DNA of 39,302 nt from Pseudoprimorskyibacter sp. (GTDB taxonomy: Bacteria > Pseudomonadota > Alphaproteobacteria > Rhodobacterales > Rhodobacteraceae), in assembly GCA_029251265.1 (NCBI GenBank), contig JAQXDR010000066.1:1-39302 (forward strand), written 5' to 3'. Of this stretch, positions 1 to 9,148 are shown one piece after another. Both the position numbers and the translations under genes were made by a program. Each line of letters begins with the position of its first letter. Position 1 is the stretch's first letter. Under the pieces are notes generated by a model that saw nothing but the letters and a program-made list of their open reading frames with translations, did no database searches and had not been told where the DNA came from.

Positions 1-76
1 GTTCACCGTCGCAGCAATCGCCCAAAACCTCCGGAAATTTGCAAAACTCAAGCCAATGGTGGCAACCACCGGCTGA
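1..76 (+). mobile_element. C-terminal remnant of an IS transposase (left edge)
   Basis: Reading from base 2, an open frame runs in from the left edge and stops at 74-76. Its 24 residues include AAIAQNLRKFAKL, which resembles the extreme C-terminus of DDE transposases of the IS5/IS1182 type as I remember them (AAMAQNLRK followed by a basic tail). The catalytic part lies outside the window, so family and intactness cannot be judged. About 70 bases after the stop, at 147-167, the sequence ACTTTTTCAGCAAAATCGGCC resembles an IS end of this type. That match is from memory and is only an inference. Confidence 0.45.
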
Positions 77-1025
77 AAACAAGTCTCGGCATCAGTCGTT
101 CAATGAAATCAGTGCAGTCGCTAAACGCGCAACGCCAAAAACAATGACTTTTTCAGCAAAATCGGCCAAGACGTCTGGCAAAAAAAACAGCCGCATGAAG
201 TTGCGCATGAGCGATTACCTTCATCTGCAGGGGGACGATGATAACACGTGCGTGACCATGACCGCGCACCCTACCAAATGCAGCTGTGATGCGGAGTTCG
301 GTCAACAAGCCACTGGAATTACATAATTGGTCATGGGGCAGTTCCTTATTCCGGCAGGATGAAAGGCATAACGCTACCGTCTGAAGTTACGTCAGGAATG
401 AATGTTGTTCCCGAAACCATGTAATTTGAGGCAAAGCCACTCCAGCGCTTCGTATTTCACGGGAGTAGCGCAGAGCCTTGTTCGTCACAAATTCTAATCT
501 GACAGCTTTATGCTTCTTGGTCAGTGTTCTGACGTCAAACCATGCAAAGGTTAGATATATCCGAGGGGTATATTGAATGTTAAATTCGGCCATCATCAGC
601 ATAAAGCTGTCGAAAAGATAAACTACCTTGGGGCAAGTTTTTGCAATTTTCAACCGGTTGGTGAACCAAATTGAAGCTGTCAATCATTCAAGGAATCGAG
701 CCAAGGCCAACGCATGCTTCGACTAAGATTTCCGAGGTGGTTGCAAAAATAAAAATTTTCCTGCTCTGAACAGGCATAACTTCCCCCAGAAACCTGACAC
801 CACCATCTGCGTAGAAGACGATCATTGACGCCGGCCTTGATGCCCGAGCTGACATGTATCAACAGCTCTTCGCCTCATCAAAGCTCACTCTAACTCACGA
901 CGATTGCTGAGTAGCTGCCTTGGACCTATAGGGTTTGAACCGACGCTTGTGGGGATAATGGGTAATGCACCATTTGACAAAGTCCAAAGGGCACCAAAAA
1001 ACAGCGTTATATCGCGCATAATGGC
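77..1025. other. intergenic stretch with no supported gene
   Basis: This stretch holds only short open frames on both strands (39-326 plus, 387-683 and 680-862 minus). None shows a recognisable domain, a good ribosome binding site or family-like composition, and the two minus-strand frames rely on non-ATG starts. The DNA is visibly richer in A and T than the cobalamin region. The left part is probably the outer end of the insertion sequence. The rest may be decayed sequence or the 3' flank of trhO. I see no tRNA, no clear terminator and no long repeat in it. Confidence 0.5.
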
Positions 1026-1964
1026 CTAATTTTCCAAGTCGTCCACAACGTCAGCATGGAGGTGCCGCTCGCCACGCGCTTTAGAAAGCGTTATTTGACG
1101 CTGTCGTTCCCTGAAACGCTCTTTATCGATGTCCGAGGTCGTCGCGATGCAGGAATGACAAGACACTCCTAACTCGAATTCAGGACGATCTTGATCTTCT
1201 GGCAAAATCGGCTGTCGGCATGCATGACACAGGATATGTGGACCTTCTCGCAAACCATGTCCAACGGAAACACGTCCGTCAAAGACAAAGCAGTCTCCCT
1301 TCCAGGTACTATCTTCTTTAGGCACCTCTTCGAGGTATTTTAGTATTCCACCTTTCAGGTGAAACACGTCGGATACGCCTTCGGACAACAGCCAATTGGT
1401 CGATTTTTCGCACCGGATACCGCCAGTGCAAAACATCGCTATGCGTTTGTTATCAAATTTTTTTTTGTTTGCTTGCCACCATGCTGGAAAGTCTCGAAAA
1501 CTATCAGTCTTTGGGTTAATCGCCCCGTCAAAACTGCCGATGGCAACCTCATAGCTGTTTCGGGTATCAATCGTGACAACATCAGGCGACTGGATCAAAG
1601 CATTCCAGTCAGCGGCTTCGACATAATGGCCAACACCAGATCGCGGATCTACATCCGGCCGGCCCATTGTGACAATCTCGCGCTTAAGACGGACTTTCAT
1701 ACGTGCAAAAGGACGTTTGCTTGCCGTGGATAGTTTCCACTCCAGATCAGCGCACCCAGGCAGCGCCATAATATGAGACAGTGCTTCATCTATGCCAGCG
1801 CGCGGCCCTGAAATGGTGCCATTGATACCTTCGTTTGCCAGCAACAAAGTGCCGGTAATCTCCTGTTTTTGACACAGCTCCAAAAGAGGTGCGCGAAACA
1901 CCGACGGATCGTCAAAACGGGCAAAATGATAAAGAGCAGCAACAGTCAGCATGGACGGTGTCAT
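1026..1964 (-). CDS. trhO: tRNA uridine(34) hydroxylase, rhodanese family (TrhO/YceA)
   Basis: TrhO uses molecular oxygen to hydroxylate U34 at the wobble position of tRNA, the first step toward 5-carboxymethoxy- or 5-methoxyuridine. The product is about 312 residues, the usual family length. An N-terminal acylphosphatase-like domain carries LLLANEGINGTISG. A rhodanese domain follows, with the catalytic-loop motif FCTGGIRCEK. A C-terminal Cys-rich stretch (CHACRQP and CHSC) follows, as in the family. The frame is open further upstream to a TTG, but the family begins near the ATG chosen here; a second ATG four codons later is also possible. No strong ribosome binding site precedes either. It is transcribed alone, away from the histidine kinase. 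Confidence 0.9.
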   Translation of the reverse strand: MTPSMLTVAALYHFARFDDPSVFRAPLLELCQKQEITGTLLLANEGINGTISGPRAGIDEALSHIMALPGCADLEWKLSTASKRPFARMKVRLKREIVTMGRPDVDPRSGVGHYVEAADWNALIQSPDVVTIDTRNSYEVAIGSFDGAINPKTDSFRDFPAWWQANKKKFDNKRIAMFCTGGIRCEKSTNWLLSEGVSDVFHLKGGILKYLEEVPKEDSTWKGDCFVFDGRVSVGHGLREGPHILCHACRQPILPEDQDRPEFELGVSCHSCIATTSDIDKERFRERQRQITLSKARGERHLHADVVDDLEN

Positions 1965-2377
1965 AAAGCCAAGCGGCAACCTTCTGCAAGGGATTACGCA
2001 GAAAATGACTGGCTGTGAAACCTCGGAGAGCCCACTATCTCTGGTCAGCCCTGAGGGATCTTATTCTTGAATAAACCGGGGTGTTTCTCAATCCGCGTGC
2101 ATCTCTTGCGGCGTGTTTTGGCAGTCCCAAAACTGAACGCACCGCTTTTGGGTGACGTCTTGCCTAATAACCAATTCGATCAAAACATCGTATGTGCATT
2201 TATATTAACGATAGTCATATATCCCCCTAAAGTACTGCCAGATCCATGATGATTGAATACATCAAACTTGGCATCCACGGTCGAAGACATTTAATCGCGG
2301 GACAAACGGCTGGACGCGTGTGCATTGGACACATTAGTTGCGTGATGTTAAAGTGCATCTGCGTTTAAAACTTAGAT

Positions 2378-2405
2378 ATTTATCCAATTTGAACACCGGA
2401 TAAAT
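2378..2405. promoter_or_regulatory. inverted repeat upstream of the histidine kinase
   Basis: The arms ATTTATCC (2378-2385) and GGATAAAT (2398-2405) are perfect 8-base inverted repeats around a 12-base spacer. A second register, CCAATTT and AAATTGG, overlaps it. The repeat covers the -35 region of the candidate promoter, so it could be an operator. It could also be a chance AT-rich palindrome. Confidence 0.35.
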
Positions 2406-2418
2406 TGGTTGTTATAGA
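2389..2418 (+). promoter_or_regulatory. candidate sigma-70-type promoter for the histidine kinase
   Basis: TTGAAC (2389-2394) and TATAGA (2413-2418) are separated by 18 bases. Each matches four of six consensus positions. It lies 31 bases before the TTG start of the kinase frame. This is a reading of motifs only. Confidence 0.35.
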
Positions 2419-2448
2419 GGGTTGATCCAAACCTGATCAGAATGGAGA

Positions 2449-4758
2449 TTGATCATAAATAAAGGCTCCAAACCGTCTACAGGTCCATCTGCATCAACCG
2501 CTGTTCTTGAAACAGAGGCCAAACTTGCGCTGTTTTACGAAGAACACAGCGCGGATGGCCTTTTGGTTCGCTATGGTCGTGGCAGATTAAAGCATTTTCT
2601 TGGGCGCCAGTTATTGACGATGTTGGGTGCCGCTTCTTTGATGTTTCTTGTCAACTTTTGGGTTGGGGTAATGACCGCTTGTGTCGCGCTTATGGGCGAA
2701 GCTGTAGACTGTCTGTATCTTCTGAGATTGGAAAACCTTCGGGATCGTGGTGTGTCATCCCGCAAATTACACATTGGTGCAACGCTGACTGCTGGCTTTC
2801 AGGCATTGACGATTTCGGGTTGCGTCATCACCGCGCTTGTCACGTCTAACGACGTGTCTGCCAACTTCTTCGCTTTTGCTTTCCTCACAGGGGCCGCCAT
2901 CAATATTGCTATGGTTTTGCCATATCACCGGCCCTCCTCCTACGTCCGCCTCAGCATTTACGCTTCGGTAGGTTTTGGGTATTTTCTGTTTGAGCTCATC
3001 ACGTTCCAAGCACCATTGAACCTTGCTTATGATGGGCTGGGGCTTGCTATGATGGCTGTCATGGTACGCTCGTTCTCTCAGAATTCGGTCAATCATGCAC
3101 ACCGCAATTGGCGGTCAAACAAAGAACTTCTCTTGCGCCAATTAGAGCTTGAGCGCTCTGCGCAGATCCTTGCAGATACGCAACGAGAGAGCTATCGGCT
3201 TTCTATGGTGGCACGTCATGCCAGCGATAGCGTCATTCTTGCTGGGCCTGATCTACGGATCACATGGGTCAACGATGCATTTACCACCACCACCGGTTAC
3301 ACATTAGATGAGGCGTCTGGCCAAACGTCCGCTGAACTCTTACGTGGTCCATATACGGATGACGCCACGATCCAGTCGTTCTCACACGAAGGGTATGAAG
3401 GCAGACCAGCGCGCAAAGAGGTTCTGAATTATACAAAAGACGGGCGCAAGATCTGGATGGACGTCAACCTTGTGCCGATCTTGTCAGATGCTGGTGCTGT
3501 TACAATGTATGTTGCCATAGGACGCAACATTACGGCAACCAAGACGTATGAAAACCATCTTGCAAAAGCCAAAGCGGCAGCTGAGGATGGCTCGCGCGCA
3601 AAAGCCGCCTTTCTTGCCACTATGAGCCATGAAATCCGCACACCCATGAACGGTGTGATCGGCATGGCCGATTTGATGGCCGATAGCGATCTTACGCCTT
3701 CACAAAGCAATTACATTCAGACCATTCGGGATTCTGCTGAATCTTTGCTGAAGATCATCAATGATGTTTTGGATTTTTCAAAGCTTGAGGCGGACAAATT
3801 AGACTTTGAGTCAGAACCGTTTTCGCTTGTTGACTGCGTCAGCGCATCAATGACTCTCATGAAAACCCAAGCAAAAGATAAGGGCATATCACTTAAGGTG
3901 TCTTATGACACAAAGTTACCCGCCCTATTTTTAGGAGATTCAGGACGGATCAGACAAATTCTTGTCAATTTACTGAGCAATGCCATCAAATTTACTGATA
4001 CCGGCGGCGTGTCGATTCAAGTCTCCGCGCATCAAAAAGCGGCGTTGTGCAACGTCACAATCCGGGTCACCGACACTGGTATCGGTGTTCCAGTGGACCG
4101 CGTTTTCAGTATTTTTGAACAGTTTGTCCAGGCGGATGCAGCAACAACTCGTCAATTTGGGGGGACTGGGCTGGGCCTCGCAATATCGCGGCAGCTGGCC
4201 CACCGGATGAACGGGAATTTAGTTCTTGATCCCCAGTACAATGATGGGGCCAGTTTCGTTTTAGCCTTGCCGATGACGCCAACCAAAAAGCCCGAATACA
4301 AAGAAAATAGTTCGTCAGTACTTGTTGATACCTCCGCATTGCAAGGAACCCGGATTTTAGTTGCAGAAGATAATTTGACCAATCAAATGCTGATGCGCGC
4401 ATTTTTGAAAGATATTGACCCTGACCTGGGTGTGGCTGGAAATGGCCGTGAAGCCGTAAACATGTTTAGAACACTCTCACCAGATGTGATTTTGATGGAT
4501 ATGGCCATGCCTGTTCTGGACGGTCTGGAGGCCACACGCGAAATCCGCGCCTTGCCAGGAATACAACCTGTCATTATTGCGTTGACTGCCAACGCGTTTC
4601 AAACTGACCGTGATCGATGCATTGCTGCTGGAATGGATGATTTTTTATCCAAACCTGTAAGAAAATCCCAACTACTTACCGTTCTACGCGAGGTAATTGC
4701 CAAGCGCGACACCACATCCAGCTCCTTAACACGGGGTACTTCTCAGTCTGCGGGTTGA
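2449..4758 (+). CDS. membrane hybrid sensor histidine kinase with PAS and receiver domains
   Basis: This is a sensory kinase that should autophosphorylate and pass the phosphate to its own receiver. The 769 residues contain an N-terminal membrane region (about 55-205, around six hydrophobic segments) and a PAS domain (about 248-365). A HisKA domain follows, with the phospho-accepting His394 in MSHEIRTPMNG. The ATPase domain has an N-box near 503, DTGIG near 542 and GGTGLGLA near 570. The C-terminal receiver (about 635-755) has Asp684 in ILMDMAMP and a Lys in the SKPV motif. No partner phosphotransferase or DNA-binding regulator lies nearby. The start is uncertain: TTG at 2449 has GGAG only one base upstream, the in-frame stop at 2434 excludes starts further upstream, and the next ATG would remove about 60 residues. 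Confidence 0.9.
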   Translation: MIINKGSKPSTGPSASTAVLETEAKLALFYEEHSADGLLVRYGRGRLKHFLGRQLLTMLGAASLMFLVNFWVGVMTACVALMGEAVDCLYLLRLENLRDRGVSSRKLHIGATLTAGFQALTISGCVITALVTSNDVSANFFAFAFLTGAAINIAMVLPYHRPSSYVRLSIYASVGFGYFLFELITFQAPLNLAYDGLGLAMMAVMVRSFSQNSVNHAHRNWRSNKELLLRQLELERSAQILADTQRESYRLSMVARHASDSVILAGPDLRITWVNDAFTTTTGYTLDEASGQTSAELLRGPYTDDATIQSFSHEGYEGRPARKEVLNYTKDGRKIWMDVNLVPILSDAGAVTMYVAIGRNITATKTYENHLAKAKAAAEDGSRAKAAFLATMSHEIRTPMNGVIGMADLMADSDLTPSQSNYIQTIRDSAESLLKIINDVLDFSKLEADKLDFESEPFSLVDCVSASMTLMKTQAKDKGISLKVSYDTKLPALFLGDSGRIRQILVNLLSNAIKFTDTGGVSIQVSAHQKAALCNVTIRVTDTGIGVPVDRVFSIFEQFVQADAATTRQFGGTGLGLAISRQLAHRMNGNLVLDPQYNDGASFVLALPMTPTKKPEYKENSSSVLVDTSALQGTRILVAEDNLTNQMLMRAFLKDIDPDLGVAGNGREAVNMFRTLSPDVILMDMAMPVLDGLEATREIRALPGIQPVIIALTANAFQTDRDRCIAAGMDDFLSKPVRKSQLLTVLREVIAKRDTTSSSLTRGTSQSAG

Positions 4759-4812
4759 ACCCCTCGGGAACTATAGCGTATCACAAGCCGTCGACGATTT
4801 AAGAGGTCCAAA

Positions 4813-6102
4813 GTGGATATCGCTGCCCGTGTCTGGAACCATAAGTGGAAGATCGATCCGATCGTCCGCTCCTTGATTGATACCGACTTTTACAAGCTGC
4901 TGATGTGCCAATCGGTTTTTCGTAATCATCGTAATACTCACGTGACTTTCAGTTTGATCAATAGATCCAAGGATGTCCCTCTCGCGCGCCTTATTGACGA
5001 AGGCGAATTGCGTGAACAGCTTGACCACATCCGCAGCCTGTCGCTTTCACGTGGCGAAAGCACGTGGCTGCGCGGAAATACATTTTATGGCAAACGCCAG
5101 ATGTTCAGGCCCGATTTCATGGAATGGTTCGAAGGCTTGCGGCTTCCACCGTACCATCTGGAGCGTGTTGGCGATCAGTATGAGCTGACGTTTGAAGGCA
5201 GCTGGCCCGAGGTTATGCTGTGGGAAATTCCGGCTTTGGCAGTCCTTATGGAACTGCGCGGGCGGGCGGTTGTGAATCAAATGGCCCGGTTTGAAATACA
5301 GGTCCTTTATGCTCGCGCTATGACCAAACTTTGGGAAAAAATTCAGACGTTGCGCAGCCTTGAAGATTTGCGTGTGGCAGATTTTGGAACCCGACGCCGC
5401 CATAGCTTTTTGTGGCAGGACTGGTGTGTTCAGGCAATGGTGGAAGGGTTGGGCAAGCGTTTTGCCGGCACTTCGAATTGCCTTATTGCAAAAAATCGCG
5501 ATCTGGAGGCGATCGGCACAAATGCACATGAGCTTCCAATGGTGTATGCAGCCCTTGCAGAGGATGACAGGGCCTTGGCACAGGCCCCTTATGAGGTTTT
5601 GGCCGATTGGCATGCCGAGCATGATGGCAATTTACGCATTATCCTGCCCGACACCTATGGCACCAACGGTTTTTTAAAAAATGCGCCTGACTGGTTGGCC
5701 GGGTGGACTGGGATCAGAATAGATAGTGGCGATCCGGCCCTTGGGGCAGAAACAGCCATTCAATGGTGGACAGAGCGTGGTGAAGATCCGCGCGAAAAAC
5801 TGATTATCTTCTCTGATGGATTGGATGTGGAAACAATGTGTTCGTTACACGCTCAATTTTCAGAACGTGTACGTGTCAGTTTTGGCTGGGGCACGATGCT
5901 GACAAATGATTTTCGTGGACTTGCGACGGATGATCGTCTGGCACCTTTCAGTCTCGTGTGTAAGGCGGTTTCAGCCAATGGCCGGTTTACAGTGAAACTT
6001 TCAGACAACCCAAACAAAGCCATGGGGCCAACCGATCAGATTACACGCTATAAGCATGTCTTTGGTGTCGGTGCCCAAGTCCCAAGGAAAGTCGTCGTGT
6101 AA
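4813..6102 (+). CDS. pncB: nicotinate phosphoribosyltransferase
   Basis: PncB converts nicotinate and PRPP to nicotinate mononucleotide, with ATP hydrolysis, in the Preiss-Handler NAD salvage pathway. The 429-residue product starts LIDTDFYKLLMCQS and contains FGTRRRHS, GTNAHELPM and GIRIDSGDP, all characteristic of the bacterial PncB group. His239 in the NAHEL segment corresponds to the phosphorylated His. The start is GTG with AGAGG six bases upstream. It follows the histidine kinase by 54 bases on the same strand, so co-transcription is possible but not shown. The 3' end converges with the M20 deacylase gene. Its product NaMN is also a substrate for lower-ligand activation in cobalamin synthesis, but nothing here links it to the cob genes. 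Confidence 0.95.
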   Translation: MDIAARVWNHKWKIDPIVRSLIDTDFYKLLMCQSVFRNHRNTHVTFSLINRSKDVPLARLIDEGELREQLDHIRSLSLSRGESTWLRGNTFYGKRQMFRPDFMEWFEGLRLPPYHLERVGDQYELTFEGSWPEVMLWEIPALAVLMELRGRAVVNQMARFEIQVLYARAMTKLWEKIQTLRSLEDLRVADFGTRRRHSFLWQDWCVQAMVEGLGKRFAGTSNCLIAKNRDLEAIGTNAHELPMVYAALAEDDRALAQAPYEVLADWHAEHDGNLRIILPDTYGTNGFLKNAPDWLAGWTGIRIDSGDPALGAETAIQWWTERGEDPREKLIIFSDGLDVETMCSLHAQFSERVRVSFGWGTMLTNDFRGLATDDRLAPFSLVCKAVSANGRFTVKLSDNPNKAMGPTDQITRYKHVFGVGAQVPRKVVV

Positions 6103-6103
6103 C

Positions 6104-6130
6104 TGATGGCAGGGCTGACCAGCCATCAAA
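6104..6130. terminator. weak hairpin between convergent pncB and argE
   Basis: Just after the pncB stop, GATGGC and GCCATC form a 6-base stem around an 11-base loop. There is no run of T on either side, so it is at best a weak candidate terminator for the convergent pair. Confidence 0.25.
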
Positions 6131-6163
6131 GGCGCCTTGACAGGTCACACTTTGTTGGACCGT

Positions 6164-7288
6164 TCAGGACATTGTGGCCAACAGCCGCATCAGCATGGCT
6201 TCGCATTGCAAAAGCTGCGACACCTCGATGTATTCGTCAGCTTTATGTCCCTGTCCCTCCATTGAACCGGGGCCACACACAACCGTGGGAATGCCCTGTG
6301 CATCGAAAAAGCCAGCTTCGGTTCCAAAAGCAACCTTGGTCAATGCAGTCTGCGCCAAATTCCGTACTTCGGTGACCACTGCCGCCCCCAAAGGAGTGTC
6401 CAAGCCCGGATATGCTGCCAGAGGTGTCACCTCAATACGCGCAGCAGCCCCGTGCCGCGCCACAACCTCAGCCAAAGCTGTGTCGATACGCCGGCGTAAA
6501 TCCACTGGCGGGTCGGCCGCAAGGTGGCGAAACTCGAACCGCATATTGGCACGGTCGGGAACAATATTCAGCGCCGTCCCACCTTGTAAGATCCCAACAT
6601 GCAGCGTGCTGTATGGTATATCATAAGCAGGGTCACGGACGCCAAAGGTTGCAATGTCATCCTGCAACGCCCGTAATGCAACGATGGTATCAGCGGAAAC
6701 ATTCAGCGCATTCACAAACCGTGGGGCAAGCGCCGAATGCCCGGCCTGTCCGGTAATTTGAGCTTCAAAACCCTGTTTGCCCTTATGCCCAGTGGCCACC
6801 TGCATCTGTGTGGGTTCACCAACGATGGCAAATCGTGGTTTGCCCATCAATGGGGCAAGTTGCGCCATCATGGTTGCAACACCCGTGCAACCAAGCTCTT
6901 CATCATAAGACAGAACAATCTTCAGCGGCTCACGCAACGGCATTTGGCTGGCCGCTTTGGCTGCGGAAAGCATGGCCGCCACAAACCCTTTCATATCTGT
7001 CGTGCCGCGCCCGAACAGACGATCGCCCTCGCGTGTCAAAGCAAAGGCCGGCTGCGTCCAGGCCTGTCCAGCGACCGGCACAACATCAGTATGCGCTGAC
7101 AACACAACACCGGAACCCTGTGGTCCTATCTCGGCATACAAACCAGCCTTGGGCATGTCCGGGTCTGTCAAACGGGTGACGCGGAACCCCCACCCATGCA
7201 GAAGATGCTGCACGTAATCGATCAAATCAAGATTGCTGTCGACACTGACCGTTTCGAAACCGATCAACCGGTCAAGAGTTTCAAGCAT
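6164..7288 (-). CDS. argE: M20-family deacylase, acetylornithine deacetylase type
   Basis: This is a zinc-dependent amidohydrolase of the ArgE/DapE/ACY1 group, 374 residues, full length. Metal-site motifs are SAHTDVVP (His66, Asp68), GTTDMKG (Asp98), the catalytic YDEE (Glu130/131), GEPT and the final GHKADE. A dimerisation domain sits between about 170 and 290 (GKQGFEAQITGQAGHSA). The overall match is to acetylornithine deacetylase, which releases ornithine from N-acetylornithine. It is the last gene of a minus-strand run, 10 bases after a Rieske oxygenase gene. That context suggests a catabolic deacylation rather than arginine synthesis, so the substrate should be treated as open. Confidence 0.85.
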   Translation of the reverse strand: MLETLDRLIGFETVSVDSNLDLIDYVQHLLHGWGFRVTRLTDPDMPKAGLYAEIGPQGSGVVLSAHTDVVPVAGQAWTQPAFALTREGDRLFGRGTTDMKGFVAAMLSAAKAASQMPLREPLKIVLSYDEELGCTGVATMMAQLAPLMGKPRFAIVGEPTQMQVATGHKGKQGFEAQITGQAGHSALAPRFVNALNVSADTIVALRALQDDIATFGVRDPAYDIPYSTLHVGILQGGTALNIVPDRANMRFEFRHLAADPPVDLRRRIDTALAEVVARHGAAARIEVTPLAAYPGLDTPLGAAVVTEVRNLAQTALTKVAFGTEAGFFDAQGIPTVVCGPGSMEGQGHKADEYIEVSQLLQCEAMLMRLLATMS

Positions 7289-7298
7289 TCCCTATCCC

Positions 7299-8405
7299 TC
7301 ATATTTCACATGCGCGGTCTTGTGCCGCCAGCCACACCTGAAAATCACGCACCGTACCTTCGTAATCAGCACCAGCCAAGGGGCCTGACTGCGCGTGTTC
7401 GGACCCAAGGGCCACCTGCATTCTTTCCAGCTTTTCGCGGTCTTCTGTATTTACAGCTTCCCACAACGCTATGCGCTGTTCAATTGTTGCCGCATCCAAG
7501 TCATCGCCAAATGTCGACATCGTCCACTTCACACGAATGCTGTTTACCGTGAGCGGAAAGATAGACAAAGACACCAACAGACTTGCCGCGACGCTTACGA
7601 CCTGTGTTGGAAACTTTCCAAACAATGTGGAGCGCATCCGTTCCTCGTCTGTCAGCGATGCGGATCCCATACCGCGCGACTGTATACCCTCGGGATATTG
7701 CGCCGCATAAGAGGTAAAGCCGTCGCCACAGACCAGCTTGCGCGCCAATCCCGTCGGAGTATAGCCATGCAATGTCCGCGGATGCACCACGGACAAATGA
7801 TACCCTTCCATAAAGTTTTCAACCAGGCACTTCCAATTGGTATGCCACACTTCGGATGCAACATGGACCAACCGATAGGCTTCGGGGTCATAGTTTGCCA
7901 GCAACTGATCCAGATCGGGATGTTCAAAAGCCTGCACCTTCCGATCAAGTGTCACATATATAAAGCCGTTCCATATCTGCACACGGTGGCTGTGCAGTCG
8001 GCAGCTTTTGGGATCAAAACCGCTATTCTCCATCATGGGCGCTCGCAGCAAAGACCCGTCCCTGCGATAGGTCCACGCATGATAGCTGCACATAAACCGA
8101 CGGGCCTGTCCGTGTCCCTCTGCCAGCGGCATGCCACGATGCCTGCACACATTGGCAAAAACCCGGATCTGGGCATCATCTCCGCGGACGACCAAAAGCG
8201 GTTCATTCAATAGCTGAAGCGTGAAAAAATCGCCCGGCAGAGGCACCTCGTCGACACGCCCGATACAGTGCCAGCCTTTGCGCAGGACTGTGTTACATTC
8301 ATGCTGGAATTGTGCGTCAGAGGTATAAAAGCCACCCGGCATCCCCATTGGGCGATCTGGAGGCAGAGCCGCCGCTGCCTGCAATTGGTCGCGCAACATC
8401 GTCAT
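7299..8405 (-). CDS. Rieske non-haem iron oxygenase, alpha subunit (first copy)
   Basis: This is the terminal oxygenase of a two- or three-component system, taking electrons from a reductase not encoded here. The 368 residues hold a Rieske [2Fe-2S] centre with Cys87, His89, Cys106 and His109 (CRHRG, CSYHAW). A catalytic domain follows, whose mononuclear iron site is marked by NFMEGYHLSVVH (Asn197, Glu200, His203, His208), with a third carboxylate probably in the NTEDREK segment. Glu, not Asp, at the bridging position is a feature I associate with the carnitine/choline-type oxygenases acting on quaternary amines. The chosen ATG has GAGGGG seven bases upstream and starts 4 bases after the DUF1028 gene. 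An open frame extends upstream but is not needed. Confidence 0.88.
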   Translation of the reverse strand: MTMLRDQLQAAAALPPDRPMGMPGGFYTSDAQFQHECNTVLRKGWHCIGRVDEVPLPGDFFTLQLLNEPLLVVRGDDAQIRVFANVCRHRGMPLAEGHGQARRFMCSYHAWTYRRDGSLLRAPMMENSGFDPKSCRLHSHRVQIWNGFIYVTLDRKVQAFEHPDLDQLLANYDPEAYRLVHVASEVWHTNWKCLVENFMEGYHLSVVHPRTLHGYTPTGLARKLVCGDGFTSYAAQYPEGIQSRGMGSASLTDEERMRSTLFGKFPTQVVSVAASLLVSLSIFPLTVNSIRVKWTMSTFGDDLDAATIEQRIALWEAVNTEDREKLERMQVALGSEHAQSGPLAGADYEGTVRDFQVWLAAQDRACEI

Positions 8406-8409
8406 GTTG

Positions 8410-9087
8410 TTACCCCTCGTCTCCCGGCACCCCATAAGAAGGTGCCTCACGCGGATCAATCGCCCGCTGAACGTATGCCTCGACCTGCGGCTTGTAGACA
8501 GACCACGCGCTGGCCACTGCTTCGATCGGGCAGTCATCAGTCCAGTCACAGCGCAGATCAACCAAAGGCCAACTATGGCGATCCACGACCATTAGGCCCG
8601 CGGAATGTACAGGACCGGCCTCTCCTCCGGCGGCGAGCCCCGCCTTTAATGCGGCGATCAGGCGGTCACCAAGATGTCCGGTGCTGTCCTTAAATCCCTG
8701 TACGATTGCATCGGGAACTGCCTCATTGGCCAAGAGATTTCCACCAGAGGCCACGTCCAGCCCCTGCGCTTGTGTCCAGATACCAAGCGAGCGTGGCCCT
8801 GAATGTATCGCTGTCTTTCCTTGTGCATCCACAGCCAGCACCTGCCGATAGTCAATATGCTCTGCAGATCGCAGAACCTTTGCCACTGCCCCATCAGAGG
8901 ATGCGCCCGCCTGCATTTGGTCCAGAACTGCAGGTCCAAGACGTGGATCGGTGACATTTTGCGATGCCACGGCACCCACAGCTGCTCTGGCATAGGAGCA
9001 CCGCGCCGCCACAGCTGGTGATGATGACGAAATCGCCACACCAAACATACCCGTCTCGGCGCATCGTGCTACCAATGAAAATGTCAT
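8410..9087 (-). CDS. DUF1028 family protein (Ntn-hydrolase-like)
   Basis: The 225-residue product opens with TFSLVARCAETGMFGVAISS and carries GAVASQNVTDPRLG and GNLLANEAVPDA, the hallmarks of DUF1028. As I recall, the family has an Ntn-hydrolase-like fold and no established reaction. The start ATG has AAGAGG upstream. The gene lies between a RidA gene (61 bases) and a Rieske oxygenase gene (4 bases) on the same strand. Ntn-type amidase activity in a pathway of nitrogenous compounds is plausible, but only inferred from fold and context. No signal peptide is visible, so it should be cytoplasmic. Confidence 0.85.
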   Translation of the reverse strand: MTFSLVARCAETGMFGVAISSSSPAVAARCSYARAAVGAVASQNVTDPRLGPAVLDQMQAGASSDGAVAKVLRSAEHIDYRQVLAVDAQGKTAIHSGPRSLGIWTQAQGLDVASGGNLLANEAVPDAIVQGFKDSTGHLGDRLIAALKAGLAAGGEAGPVHSAGLMVVDRHSWPLVDLRCDWTDDCPIEAVASAWSVYKPQVEAYVQRAIDPREAPSYGVPGDEG

Positions 9088-9148
9088 GTCTGGTTCCTCT
9101 TTCCCCTGCTAAGATAGTTGTCTGATCCCCTTGGATGCTTGCCCGCAT

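Larger units (their letters stand above)
1965..2448. other. divergent intergenic region trhO / histidine kinase
   Basis: About 480 bases separate two divergent genes. A 60-codon frame at 2067-2249 has no family resemblance and I do not count it as a gene. The right-hand 70 bases hold an inverted repeat and a candidate promoter, listed separately. I see no structured RNA or mobile element in the rest. Confidence 0.5.

Noticed and set aside
387-862. Two short minus-strand open frames (98 and 60 codons) arranged end to end
   Set aside because: Non-ATG starts, no ribosome binding site and no domain in AT-richer DNA; probably chance.
2067-2249. 60-codon plus-strand frame between trhO and the kinase
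   Set aside because: No family resemblance and no clear ribosome binding site.
5047-5622. Minus-strand open frame inside pncB (191 codons)
   Set aside because: Antisense shadow of pncB with no domain.
7395-8213. Plus-strand open frame opposite the first Rieske gene (272 codons)
   Set aside because: The opposite strand has clear Rieske and iron-site motifs; this frame has none.
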